This document shows, piece after piece, positions 43,065-53,855 of a DNA stretch of 64,000 nucleotides. Source of the DNA: Perognathus longimembris pacificus (Eukaryota; Chordata; Mammalia; Rodentia; Heteromyidae); the NCBI RefSeq assembly GCF_023159225.1, contig NC_063167.1, positions 7,347,734 to 7,411,733 on the forward strand. The letters run 5' to 3'. Every line of letters begins with the position of its first letter. The stretch's first letter is position 1. A program made the position numbers and the translations under genes. The notes beneath the pieces were generated by a model. The model was not told the origin of the DNA, did not search any database, and worked only from the letters and a program-made list of their open reading frames with translations.

Positions 43065-43290
43065 AGCTAGGTGCTGGTGGCTCACGCCTATAATCCTATC
43101 TACACAGGAGACTGAGATCTGAGGATCACGGTTCAAAGCTAGCCTGGGCAGGAAAGTCCGTGAGACTCTTATCTCCCATTAACTACCAGAAAACCAGAAG
43201 TGGAGCTGTGGCTCAAGTGGTAGAGCACCAGCCTTGAGCAAAAAGGTCAGGCCCAGGGTTTAAGCCCCAGGACCGACCAAGAAACAAAAC
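43065..43290 (+). repeat. 7SL-Geo SINE
   Basis: Forward copy whose two halves are both easily read; 15 A precede it, the tail of a neighbouring insertion. Confidence 0.9.
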
Positions 43291-43341
43291 AAAACAAAAA
43301 AAAACACCTCTCTTGAAGAGTGATGACAGGAGGAAATTTCT

Positions 43342-43385
43342 TAGCCAGGCACGGTGGCTCACGCCTGTAACACCAGCCGGGCTGA
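43342..43385 (+). repeat. 7SL-like fragment
   Basis: Only the 5' part: agccaggcacggtggctcac gcctgtaac. Confidence 0.65.
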
Positions 43386-43684
43386 CGTCCAGGCGAGGCC
43401 TGGCTGATGTCTTCTGACAACTTGTCAGGCAGGGGTGAGCCATGGCGTTCCTCAGCCCTGCCATCACCAAAGCCAGAAACCACAGAGATTGATTGCCCAT
43501 GGCTTTAGAGGCTGGGGAGCCCGCAATCCAGGCACAGGGGTGTCGGGGGACCCTGTTTCTCTCAGATGGCCACTCCCCCCCCCCCCCCCCCCGCCCCGCA
43601 TGGCCGAGGGTAGAGAGGAACCAAGTTCCTCATGCAGGCCTTAGAAAGGGCACTAATCCTACCCCACAAGGCCCATCACTCACG

Positions 43685-43728
43685 TGTGTGTGTGTGTGTG
43701 TGTGCGTGTGTGACAGAGAGAGAGAGTG
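43685..43728. repeat. (GT)n / (GA)n tract
   Basis: GT repeat followed by a short GA run before a reverse SINE. Confidence 0.9.
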
Positions 43729-43729
43729 T

Positions 43730-43937
43730 GTACTGGACTTTAAACTCAACTCAAGGCTTCAAACTCTTGACTGGCATTGTCCACGCATAGCTGTGCTCAG
43801 CGACTTGAGCCACAGCTCTACTTCCAGCCTTTTGCTGGTTCATTACAGACAAGGGTGTCGCCGTCCACTGTCTGCCCAGGCTCCCTTCCAGCCTCCCCTC
43901 TCAGCTCTCCGTCTCCCCAGCAGTGAGGACTACAGGC
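43730..43937 (-). repeat. 7SL-Geo SINE, diverged
   Basis: Reverse: ctcaaggcttcaaactcttg, acttgagccacagctctact, then a degenerate 7SL half. Confidence 0.6.
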
Positions 43938-43941
43938 CGGT

Positions 43942-44133
43942 GCTGGGGTTTGAACTACGGGGGCCTTGTGCTCTTGCTTGGCTTTCTGTTGTTCTTTCTG
44001 TCTTTCTGGCTGGGGCTCTGTGTCCTGTTTTTGAGGTAGGCCCTCCTGACTTTGCCAGTGTGGACCTGGAGGTGGACCTCCTCTGCCTCCCGAGGTGCTG
44101 GGATTACAGGCATGGGCCACCCTGCCCACTGCT
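43942..44133 (-). repeat. B1-like SINE, diverged
   Basis: Reverse; ends with gaggtgctgggattacaggc atgggccacc, typical of a B1/Alu-type 5' end. Confidence 0.65.
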
Positions 44134-44885
44134 CTGCCTCTTAACCCCCGCCACTCCTGGGGGTTAGGCTCCAAAGCGGGGGCCTGGAGAGAGGGAAGGG
44201 GGGCTCCCAGGGCAGGTGAGACCCCCTTTGAGGGAGGGAGCCTGGGGCTGCAGACCTGAGGGCACAAGACCGTCGCCCCTTACATGAGATTTCTTGGGGG
44301 GGGGGGGGTTGAAGGCAGGACCAAGGCAAGAGAAGGGGTTCAACCGCTGTGTCACAGTGAGAAATGGAGTCCTCTGGGCTTCGGGGCTTTTGTAGACACT
44401 CATCCAAGGTTTGCCCAGTGGTTTGTTCTCGGCCCCCCCCCCCGCCCCCCGCCCCCCCAGTTCAAAGAGCTGAGGAGACAGGGACCGGGTGGACCCGGGT
44501 GGTAAGAGGAGGCGCTACCAGGGAGTAGCAGCGTGGGGATGAGACTGGGACACGAGTGGGCTTTGCCTCGGTCAGTGTCTGCTCCCTCCCGGCAATGTCT
44601 CGCCTGCCCCCCACCCCCACCTCCTGTCTCTCCCAGGCGCCCCACCTTTTGCTGGAGGAATGGGTGCCAGGAGGCTCAGGATCACCTGGAGCAGGTCAGA
44701 GGTTTCTGCTTCCTAAGAGGCAGCAGGTGATGCCTGGAAACAAGAGGACGCTCCCCTCCATTCACTCCGCAAACCGCTCGTTGTCCCCCCTGCCTGCAAA
44801 GACCATTTGGCCTAAAGCCACAGGGTCGCCGACTACAAACGCGCCATTAGACCTTTCCCGGGACCCGGGCGGTCTGGGCGCCGCG

Positions 44886-44899
44886 CTGCCCTCTAGTGG
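44886..44899 (-). promoter_or_regulatory. CTCF-like motif upstream of U5
   Basis: Minus-strand CCACTAGAGGGCAG fits the CTCF core without mismatch, about 300 bases upstream of the U5 gene. Confidence 0.5.
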
Positions 44900-44973
44900 T
44901 GCCGAGCGGTCTAGCAGGGAGCCGCTCGAGCTCTTGACGGCATTTCCGGAAACTGGAGCCTGGAGACAGACTT

Positions 44974-44997
44974 ATTTGCATACCCACAATGCATTGC
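44974..44997 (+). promoter_or_regulatory. snRNA distal sequence element: octamer plus ZNF143/SBF site
   Basis: ATTTGCAT (44974-44981, Oct-1 octamer on the minus strand) directly followed by TACCCACAATGCATTGC (44981-44997), a very good ZNF143/Staf site. At about -220 from the U5 start, the standard DSE position. Confidence 0.9.
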
Positions 44998-45135
44998 AGA
45001 AGCCATTTCCTACTTTAAAGTTGTTCGAGTCTCCTTTTTACCTTCCACCAATTTCTTTTTCACAAAAGTGGAATTCCAGTTTTGGGTTTGTCTTCGGGAC
45101 ATGAAGGCAGAAGTCACTAATTCTTTCAAGAATAA

Positions 45136-45154
45136 TCACCATTAGAGAATTAGG
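45136..45154 (+). promoter_or_regulatory. U5 proximal sequence element (PSE)
   Basis: TCACCATTAGAGAATTAGG at -61 to -43 fits the SNAPc-binding PSE in sequence and spacing; no TATA box follows, as expected for Pol II snRNA genes. Confidence 0.75.
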
Positions 45155-45196
45155 TCTATCCGTCACCTGAGGACTATGTGCCCAGGAGCGGAAAGC

Positions 45197-45312
45197 ATAC
45201 TCTGGTTTCTCTTCAGATCGTATAAATCTTTCGCCTTTTACTAAAGATTTCCGTGGAGAGGAACAACTCTGAGTCTTAAACCAATTTTTTGAGGCCTTGC
45301 GCTTGCGAGGCT
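45197..45312 (+). ncRNA. RNU5E-1: U5 spliceosomal snRNA gene
   Basis: 116 bases matching U5 snRNA. The start atactctggtttctcttcag is identical to human U5. The invariant loop 1 gccttttactaaag, which holds exon ends in the spliceosome, is intact. The Sm site aattttttga and a 7-bp terminal stem (gccttgc/gcgaggc with a gctt loop) complete the RNA. The 3' box gtgtacaaaaatagac is at 45320-45335. A full promoter (octamer, ZNF143 site, PSE) argues for a functional gene rather than a retropseudogene, and there is no A-tail. The symbol is given by position, between NPPB and KIAA2013 as in human; the 3' stem differs from U5A. Confidence 0.96.
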
Positions 45313-45319
45313 ACTGATC

Positions 45320-45335
45320 GTGTACAAAAATAGAC
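45320..45335 (+). terminator. U5 3' box
   Basis: gtgtacaaaaatagac, 8 bases after the RNA 3' end, resembles the Integrator-dependent 3' box GTTT-N-AAARNNAGA. Confidence 0.75.
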
Positions 45336-46702
45336 GCTAAGCCCATGGGTTTTAAGTTGTTACTTACCTGCTCGTGTTTAAGTTGTACGTAGTTGGGAGC
45401 TAAAGCTTGCATGTGTAAGTAGTTAATTTTACCACTATTCTCTGAGATAGTGCTTACTTCTGGAGCTTAGGCAGGAAGAAGAGTTTAAAGGGGGGAGGGA
45501 TCAGTTGGAGATGGTTTCTAATGGGCTTGAGGAGAGTTGAAAGGACTTAGATGAAAGTATTTTAGTTCATTTTAGGCCACAACTTTGGTTCGCAGTGCAA
45601 GCCCAGCCCTTAAGGTAGGCTGGGAATTGTAGTTCTCGTAGGTTGGGGAGATTGCAAAAGCTGACTGGCAGTGTAGGAGGAAGCGCAACGCGGCGGGAGC
45701 AGGGGTCGAAGGGCGGGGATAGTTAGGGAGATCAGGGGTTGAAGGGCGGGGATAGTTAGGGAGATCTCACGGGAGCAGGGGTGAAGGGTCGGGAGGGTCC
45801 TGTCCATGGCAGTAAAATGCCTGCCGGGTCAGTGCTCTCTCTGGGCTCCGCCGACAGGGGAGGGGCAGGGACGGCTGTGCTCGGGACCTTCTTGCAGAGT
45901 TCTCAAATGAATAAAGCACTTAGAATTGCGAAAGGAGCAGTGGGGCCCCTGGGGAAATACTTGCTGTGGCTTCTGAGGGGCAGCTAGGAGCTGGGATGGA
46001 CTTACAATGCTTCCCTGTAGGCAGGCCAAGAATTAGTCTGTCCTGGGAGAGGGCAACCTGCTGGTCATGCCCAGCCCACTACCTCCCTCCCTGTAACCTC
46101 TCGGGAGTCACTCTTGTTCAGAAGGTCTCAATATGGTCAAATGAGGTAATGACTCATCCTCATTAGGTTTAGGAGAAAGCTATAACGACATCAGGGAGCA
46201 GAGATCACCCACCGCCCTTGCTGGGGCGGGTGCTAGGGTTACAGGTGTGCATCACCACCCTTCCACGGGCCTGCTTAGTGCCTCAAAAGCCACCATTGCT
46301 GTGAAGTGGAGCCAGCCACCCCTTGCCCTTGGAGGTCAGGGGTGGGGTAAAGGAACCCCAGCTCGCTACCCTTGCCGCCCGCTGTCTTCTCTTACAGATA
46401 TGGCTGCCAGCACACGTCTCCGCCTAGGATGCAGGCGTGAGCTACCTGTGCCTGGATTTTTTTTCTTTTAAAGCACCTTCAACGAGGTACAGATCCTGCA
46501 GCCGGTTTGTGTGTGTATGTGTGTGTGTTTCCTCCAGAGGTCTTCTGCTCCTGCCGGGTGACCAGCAAACAGCTCACCCCGGCCAGCTGCGCCGGGAGTC
46601 TATCCCTGGACTTCCACTGACTGAAGCCACGGGTGAATCATTTGGCTAAGTGTTCACTGAGAATATGGCACTTGGGATGACAGAGTTAGGGAGTGTACTG
46701 TA

Positions 46703-46750
46703 CTGCGCTGGTCGTGGGGCTTGAACTCAGGGCCTCTCACACTTGCTTTT
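46703..46750 (-). repeat. Geo SINE fragment
   Basis: Reverse end fragment (gctggtcgtggggcttgaac), cut by a forward SINE that follows. Confidence 0.55.
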
Positions 46751-46768
46751 TAAAAAAAGTGTTTTTTT

Positions 46769-46997
46769 GGCCTGGCACTGGTGGCTCATGCCTATAATCA
46801 TATCAATTCAGGAGACTGAGATCTGAGGATCGTGGTTCAAAGCCAGCTGTGGCAGGAAACTCTGGGAGACCCTTATCTCCAGTTAACTAGCAGAAAACTG
46901 GAAATGGAGCTGTGGCTCAAAGGGGTAGAGTGCTACTAGCCCTGAATAGAAAAGTTCAGCAATAGCTTTTAGGCCCTGAGTTCAGGCCCCACAAATA
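46769..46997 (+). repeat. 7SL-Geo SINE
   Basis: Forward copy (gcctggcactggtggctcat ... ccctgagttcaggcccc). Confidence 0.85.
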
Positions 46998-47011
46998 TAC
47001 TTTTTTTTTTT

Positions 47012-47215
47012 TCAAGCTAGGCATGGTAGCTAACATCCCAGCTATATAGGAGGGAGAGACTAGGAGGGTATTGTTTCAAGTTCAGCCCAGCAAAAAGGGA
47101 GATACCTTAACAAATAGCATGGATGTGTTGGTATGGACCTATATCCCAGCTATATGGGAGACATGGATAGGATTGTAATTCAGAGCTGCCACAGGCAAAA
47201 AAAAAAAAAAAAGAC
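47012..47215 (+). repeat. Two degenerate B1-like units
   Basis: Two consecutive ggtatggacctatatcccag / ggtagctaacatcccagcta units and a 15-A tail; old dimer. Confidence 0.5.
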
Positions 47216-47251
47216 CTGGGGGCAGGGGGACTAAAAAGGTGCTTTAAAAAA

Positions 47252-47482
47252 AATCCAGGCACAGGTAGCTCACGCCGGCAATCCTTGGTGCTCAGAAGGC
47301 TGAGGTCTGAGGATCTTGGTTTGAAGCCAACCAGGGCAGTTAAGCGTGTGAGACTCCCGTCTCTAATTAACCACCAAAAAGGCTAGAAGTGGAGCCAGGC
47401 TTAACTGGCAGAGCACCAGCCTTGAGGGCTAAAGCTCAGGGATAGCACTCCGACCCCGAGTTCAAGCCTTCGTAGCTGTGTA
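47252..47482 (+). repeat. 7SL-Geo SINE
   Basis: Forward copy; Geo half variant ccaggcttaactggcagagc. Confidence 0.8.
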
Positions 47483-48189
47483 CACACACACACAATGTTC
47501 AGCCATTTAACGACTTGGTAGGCGCCAGACACAGGCTCATTGTCACATTCGTGGGCGTCTGGCACACTGGGTTCCAAGCTCAGCAGAGAGCCAGAGCCAC
47601 ACTTGGTGACTCCTGGTGTCTGGCAGCTTGCAGCCTGATGGAAGTGGAGACCACATCACGGTGTACACAACCCAGCGGCACCCCCTACCCCAGCTTCTCA
47701 CTCGCGGGGGAGGGGGGGCTGAGTGTGTGTGGGGTGCCCGGCAGTGGGAGGGCTGAGGACTGAGCACTAGAACAGCAGGGGCTCGCAGGGCAGCCTGGGG
47801 CACCTGCTTATGGCCCCTAACCTCTCCAGGCCCAGACCAGCAGCTCCTTGGGGGCACCAACTGCACTCTGAGTCATGGCTGAAACAGGGCCTGGGGCGCA
47901 GGCCCAGAGAACCTGCTCAGTCCTGGAATGGACAGCCGCCCCCTTTCCTCTAAGAGGGGAGCCTGCTTCGTTTTTCCCATTGCTGCCCCGTGTCTAGGAA
48001 CCCCCTCCGCCCCCCAGGATCTGAAGCAGGGACAGACAGGGCCGGCTGCCCCCCGCCAGCCCTGTGAGCGGCCTTAGCAGGAGTGGCCATGGGGGGGGGG
48101 GCTGGCGCATGTCCTGCCTCCGAACCCCCATCTAGGGACAGGGAGCGGGTGAGGAAGGGGCCCGAGGCTGTCACACACGCCAAGCACCT

Positions 48190-48777
48190 AAGAAAGCTTG
48201 AAAGGTATTTATTTAAAAACAGAACAAAAAAAAAGCTTTGGTATTTCAAAACCAACAATCATCCGTTGCTAGAAACACCCCCCAAAGCCGGAAAGTACAA
48301 ACCCGCAGGCCCCGCAAGCTCAGGACGAGAGGCGACGCGGTGCAGGCGACGCGGCTCAGACGTCGCCGCCCGCGCGCCCTCGACTGCGGAGGCAAAGGCC
48401 ACCCCGAGAAACCCCACAAAAATAAATTAGAAACTCAAGAAAGAACACGTTAAGTTAGGAAAAGAACACGTTTTTCCTAAAGGAGTCTTTTCAACACAGG
48501 GCCTGCTTCCTGGGACCCGAGAGAGGGGGTGGGGAAGGAGGGAGTCTAATTTCAAGTATTTTCCATATGGGTTCGTTTTATTGAGTGGAAAGCTTCCAGA
48601 AGTCCGCCGGCCCCTCCGCTTCCAGTGCAAACGCGTCTCCACACGCTTCTGCCTCACTGTCCCCCACAAGGCACAGAGGGTGGGTGCTTCCGGGTCCCCC
48701 GATCACTGCGGCGGGATGCCCGGGGCTGGGTGTCTTGTGCAAATGGCGGCCGAGAGCAGGACTCGCACGCAGTTCCC
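48190..48777 (-). other. KIAA2013: KIAA2013 3'UTR
   Basis: Begins after the TGA at 48778-48780. The first AATAAA on the minus strand is at 48577-48582, giving a UTR of about 220 bases. A second at about 48208-48213 would lengthen it to about 590 bases. The intervening DNA is repeat-free. Confidence 0.65.
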
Positions 48778-51700
48778 TCAGACACTGGGGTCTTCCTGTT
48801 CGATTAGCGAGACAAAACATTACCCATTACTGACGGCAGCCAGCCTGAGGACCACGAAGAAACACAAGGGGGCGGCCCCGGGGGCTCCCCCCTGTAATCC
48901 TCGCTACGCAGAAGGCTGAGGTCTGAGAGTGGCGGTTCAAAGCCAGCCCGGGCAGGAAAGTCCATGAGACTCTTGCTTCCTCCAGAAAACCAGAAGTGGA
49001 GCTGTGGCTCCAAGTGGTGGAGCACTGGCCTTGAGCAAAAGAGCTCAGGGACAGCGCCTAGGCTCCGAGTTCAAGCCCCACAACCTACCAAAAAAATAAA
49101 AAATAAAAACAAAACCAAACCCTGCTGGCTGGCCCAGGACTAGGCTAATTCTAGTCTGGGCTCAGTGGCCTCAGGCTGATGAGACACAGCCCAGCTTGAG
49201 TGTGTGAGTGTGTGTCTGTGGGGGGGGGGGCATAGGTCAGTCCTCTACTGACGGCCGGGTAGGAAGTGGGCATCTAGGGAAGGCCTCCTAGGTGAGGAGG
49301 CCTTGTAGACGAGTCACGGCATATAGCCCAGGCTGGTCTCTTAACTTGGGATCCTCCCAGGTGCTGGGATTACAGGTGTGCACCATATACCAGGCCCAGC
49401 ACATATACACTGGGTTTTGTTTTGTTTTTTTGTGGTACTGGTGTTTGAGCCCATGGTCTCAGGCATCTTAGTCAAGCGCCTTTACTGCTTGAGCCACGTG
49501 CCTAGCATTTGCACACACCCCCCTCCCCCACATTGGTCATGGGGCTTGAACTCAGGGCCTGGGCACTGTCCCTAAGCTTTTCTGCTCAAGGCTAGTGTTC
49601 TACCACTTTCTCTGGTGGTTAAATGGAGATAAGAGTCTCTCAGATTTTCCTGTCCTCGCTGGCTTTGAACCACAGACCTCAGAGCTCAGCCTTAAGTAGT
49701 TAGGATGACAGATGTGAGCCACCGGTGCCCCCAGCTTGTGAGCTTTTTTCACTCAAAGACAGCCCTATGCTACTTGGGCCCCAGCTCCGCGTCCAGCTTT
49801 CTCATGGGCAGAGACATTAGTCACAGACTTCCTTGCCCAGGCTGGCTTCGAGCCTCAATCCTTAGATCTGGGTGTGAGCTGCGGGCACCCTGTATCAGGT
49901 AACTCTTGACCCTGATTTCACGAGTTTATACCTAGGGTCCCTGGGACGAGGGTCTTTGGAGCCCAAGCCAGGGCTCAGATTAGCCTCTGCTCCGGTGTGA
50001 TGACTTCACGACTCCAGCGTCTCCCTTGTAAACTGGAAGATAGCCCTGTCACGCGTTACTGGACATTGAGAGCGGCAGGCCTGGCCAGGAAGGACTCCCC
50101 ACTCCCGCCCCTGGTGGCCCCTGAAAGGCCACCTTTCTCGGACACAGGACTGAGTGAGCGGAAGCCTCTGTCTTCGCGCGAGTACTATGAGGGCGTCCTA
50201 CCTTGCTCCTGAAGAGGGGCTTGGCTCCAGGCCCGCAGTACTCATTGTAGATGAGCTTGAAGAGGAAGAGATGGAAGAGGGTGATGAGGGAGGCCACGCT
50301 GAACCAGAAGAGGAAGGGCAGCCCGGGGTCCTGCTGGGCCATGTGCTCGTCGTGGGCCAGGATGGCCTTGAGGTGCAGCGTGTGCCGCAGGTCCTGCAGG
50401 TGCCTGAGGTCGGTGGAGAGGTACAGCAGGGGCGTGATGGGCTGCGTCACCATGACGGAGAAGGTGTGGCCCCCGGGCGCCGAGGTCAGCTCCACGGGCT
50501 CCTGCAGGCAGCCCGCCTCGCACGCGTACATCTTGCTGGGCTGGCCGCGGGGCTCCACCGACACGTGCAGGTAGGGCTTGCCCTCCGCGTCCAGGAGCAC
50601 GGCCAGCTCCAGGTGGTCGTTCTTGTAGCGGATGCCATGCAGCGCGTAGCTGTTGTGCAGCACGTCGGGGTCGGCCTGGAACTGCAGGTGGTTCTCGGTG
50701 AACTGCAGCCCCCCGAAGCTGAGTACCATGCCTTGCAGGATGCCTGGGGCGCCCACCCTCACCAGCCCCTTGCAGCCGCGCTTCTGGAGGGTCAGCCTCC
50801 ACAGGTCCGCGAGCTGCAGGATCTGCTGCGCCGAGGACAGCCGGCTGGGCCACAGGTTCTCGGCGTGCATGGTGGCGTGGCCGCTGAAGCAGTGGTCTTC
50901 GTAGCTGAGCGTGGACTCCATCTGGTCTCGCTCCTTGCGGCTCAGGGATGGGCTGAGCAGCGGGGCCGGCGAGCAGGACAGCATGTAGTAGAGCGTCAGG
51001 TTCACCGTCAGGCCGGATGGCGTGTGGGCGTCGGTGATCTTCTTCATCTCCACCCCTGAAGCGTCACAAGGGCTGCAGGTCAGGCCTCAGGGGTGCAAAA
51101 AGCGCGGGAGAAAACTACCCTGCCCAGCCAGTGCCACCAATGAGCCCACAAGCCTGAACCCTGAAGTCCCAGTCAAACACAGCAGGCCCCCTGCCAGCCC
51201 CGCCTTGAATGGCACTGCCCACACCTGTAGGAATTTGGGTATCAGACAGATACCCCCCACACACACACACATGTTGGGTAGCATACAGGTATCTACCACA
51301 TTTGAATGAATTCTAGACTCACAGGGCTACCCACCCTGGTGGTGGTCACCTGGACAGCTGGCAGGCATTTTGAACCCAACATGGTTTGAGCCAAGTCCCA
51401 GGTTTTCTCCAAGCACCTGCTCACACCCACCAGCTGGGAGTCACCTCCCAGGCCCCAGAAGCACCGCCTCCCAAAGAACCGAGACCCACCCACCTCCCTC
51501 CTCCTCCACAGCCGTAAGCCTGGTGCCCTCTCTCCTCACCCAGGCTCCTTCCAAACCCGCTCACCAGTCTGCTTTTGTCCCCCCCATACAGCAGCCGAGG
51601 GGATCTTTCCAAACACATCGACTGCTCACACCTCCGCCCCACTTCCCATCCTTCTTAGAACAGAACTCCCGGCTCTGAGGACTTGGTGGGTACGGCCACC

Positions 51701-53855
51701 CTGGCCTTTCTCGCCAGCTGCCGGCCGCTCAGTCTAACCTGCTCCTCTCCTGGGCTGTACGCAGCGGGCACGGCCTCTCCCCAGCTCACCATTGACTACT
51801 TGCTGTCACTGGGGTCTCAGCTGTGTCTGGACACGGGAGGACTCCCTCAGGGCGAGCTGCAGCCCTCTGCCCCCCTCCCTCGCCCCCCACTACACTTTGG
51901 ACTCCTGGCCATAGCGGTTTTATTCTAGAGCTGTCTTAAGCACCAAGAAACCAAGAACTGTGCTTTGCTCACCCTCACCCCTCATCCCCCCCATAGAACA
52001 GGATCAAGCTGCAGCATTGGAAAAACACCTGTTGAGTAAATTCCCCAACACCAAATGTAAGATAACGCAGGAAGGCGAAACCTGTGAACAAGACTCCCCA
52101 GGAGAGAACTTCAGCCGACCTGGGACAGAACCTGGGGATCCCCCTATTGCAACCTGTTTTTATTTTCTTCCTTTTTTTTTGTGCTGGTACAAGGGCTTGA
52201 ACTCTGGGGTGGGTGCTGTCCTCCCCTTACCTTTTTCACTCACAGCTGGCACTCTGCCTTGTAAGACACAATTCCATTTCTGGGTTTGGTTGGGTTTTCT
52301 TTGTTTTTTCTTTTTTGGGTGGGGGGAAGTGGAGCATTGATGGTTCACTGCAGGTTAAGAGTCCCATGCCTGCCCAGGTTGGCTTCGAACTCCAATCCTC
52401 AGATCTCAGCCTCCTGAGTAGCTAGGATTGGAAGATGTGGGCCACTGGGGGACTGGGGAGGGGGCACCTAGCTTGCTTTTACCCTTTCTGAACTGACCTT
52501 AAAAAAACTTTACCTGCTCAAATCAGCCCTCACCCAAAACCAAGTAGCAAGACCCGACCTTTCCTCTCACTTCCTCATAACAATCTCATGAACGCCTTCT
52601 GGTAGGTGTTACTTAAAAGCACAGTTAGAAAATGCAGACCCGGAGAGACAGGACCTGAATCCCAAGTCTCACAGCTACTAAGTCATTCAGCAGAACGCCA
52701 AGGACCCAATCAAGGACGGGGCTCAGGTGACACCTTCAGTGTCACCTCTACAGAGGGCACGGGTGAACGGAGTGCACCAACCTCCCTGGCCCCGCGGCCC
52801 CCCTCACCTGGGCTGAACAGCTGAGCCCAGAGGCGCTGGTGGTCCTGCAGCAGCTGCGCTGACGGCATCTCCAAGAGCTCCAGCATCTCCTTCCGGGCCG
52901 CGTCCTGCAGCGCCTGGAGCTCCTTGGCGGCCTTGCTTTTGAGCACCTGCGGGCTGATGGGGCCGGAGACGTGCACCACCCACGGCACCGTCTCGTCCAG
53001 CTGCGTCTTGGGAGCCACCTGCAGCAGGTTCACCAGTTTCTTGGCGGCCACCACCACCAGGTGCACCATCCCCGAGGGCAGGGGCGCGGACCGGCCCGAG
53101 TAGAGGAGGAACTGATGATCTCCGGCCTTCTCCAGGGTGCTGGTGAAGGCCTTGGGGCCGGGGCCGGCGGTGGGGCCCGCCGTGTGCAGCGCGGCCACGC
53201 GTTCCGTGGGGTTGTTGAGCTGGATGCGCTGCACGTACACGTGCGGCCGGCCCCGGTGGGCCAGAAAGTCCTCCTGCAGCAGCACGCAGTCACGGCCCGA
53301 CGCCGAGGCCAGGCCGGAGGCCGAGGCGGGCCCGGGTCCCGCGGCGGCGGCGGCGGCGGCGGCGGGGCCCGACCCCGGGGTCCCCAGCTGCAGGCAGCGC
53401 ACCCGGCGCAGCAGCCCTTCCCGCAGCAGCAGCACGGCCTCGCCGGCCTCGGCCAGCACGTTCGCCGGGCGCAGCTGCACGAAGGGGGCGAAGTCCGGAG
53501 CCACGGCGGGCTCCCGCTCCCCGGGGGTCACCCACAGCCGGTTGGCGATCGTGTCCAGGGCCAGGAAGCCGTTGCCCACCAGGGCCGGCACGCCGGGGCC
53601 CGGGGCCGCCGCCTCCCCGCGCGCCCGCAGGCCGCGCCAGGCGCGCGTGGCCGCCTCCAGGCAGGCGGCGGGCTCGGCGGCGCCCGGCTCGCCGCGGGTC
53701 CAGGGCGGCAGGCGCAGGCCGCCCGCCGCGCGCCGCGCCCCGGAGCCCGCGAGCCACAGCAGCAGCAGCAGCAGGCCGAGCAGGCCGAGCAGGCGGCGGG
53801 CCCAGCTGCTCGACAGCAGCCCCGGCAGCCCCTTCAGCCGCTGCTGCAGCCACAT
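48778..53855 (-). CDS. KIAA2013: KIAA2013, single-gene family membrane protein (complete)
   Basis: Conserved membrane protein of unknown molecular function. Three exons: 52808-53855, 50202-51055 and 48778-48795, GT-AG, joining in frame to 639 aa (human about 634). The last exon holds only Glu-Asp-Pro-Ser-Val-stop. The start was chosen because MWLQQRLKGLPGLL is the recognised N-terminus and lies in the CpG island. Residues 22-37 are a Leu-rich signal anchor and 595-618 (PFLFWFSVASLITLFHLF) a C-terminal membrane helix, so most of the chain is probably luminal; an NLT sequon supports this. The final Gly-Pro-Gly-Ala-Lys tail would be cytosolic. Oddity: an eight-Ala tract (GCC/GCG repeats, plus 53340-53365) where the human protein, as recalled, has only two Ala. 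Confidence 0.97.
48871..49090 (+). repeat. 7SL-Geo SINE in KIAA2013 intron 2
   Basis: Forward (antisense to the gene), starting within 75 bases of the last exon's acceptor. Confidence 0.8.
49430..49506 (-). repeat. ID-like monomer
   Basis: Reverse diverged unit (tggtactggtgtttgagccc; gcttgagccacgtgcctagc). A short reverse B1-like end (ggtgctgggattacaggtgt) precedes it at 49360-49385. Confidence 0.5.
49531..49730 (-). repeat. 7SL-Geo SINE
   Basis: Reverse copy in KIAA2013 intron 2 with a shortened Geo half; a second degenerate reverse copy seems to follow to about 49890. Confidence 0.75.
52180..52452 (-). repeat. 7SL-Geo SINE in KIAA2013 intron 1
   Basis: Reverse copy (sense with the gene) with a T/G-rich insertion between the halves. 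The rest of intron 1 (51056-52807) is unique. Confidence 0.75.

Larger units (their letters stand above)
26401..45195. other. NPPB-U5 intergenic region (no protein gene recognised)
   Basis: Repeats are listed separately. Unique, non-repetitive pieces are at 26400-26770, 26990-27490, 28160-28920, 29100-29480, 29990-30610, 30810-31240, 31560-32300, 33160-33300, 35330-36320, 36560-36910, 38060-38820, 39300-39740, 40880-41240, 42010-42590 and 44140-44970. In human this interval holds regulatory DNA of the NPPA/NPPB cluster; GATA, MEF2 and M-CAT clusters are called below as candidates. Confidence 0.6.
45336..48189. other. U5-KIAA2013 intergenic region
   Basis: Unique DNA at 45336-46700 and 47490-48189, with SINEs between. 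A ZNF143-type actacaattcccagcc (minus, 45621-45637) lies 310 bases past U5, then a roughly 34-bp unit (gaagggcggggatagttagg) repeated twice at 45700-45770. No gene recognised. Confidence 0.55.

Noticed and set aside
50154..51059. 301-aa + strand ORF
   Set aside because: Antisense of KIAA2013 exon 2; compositional.
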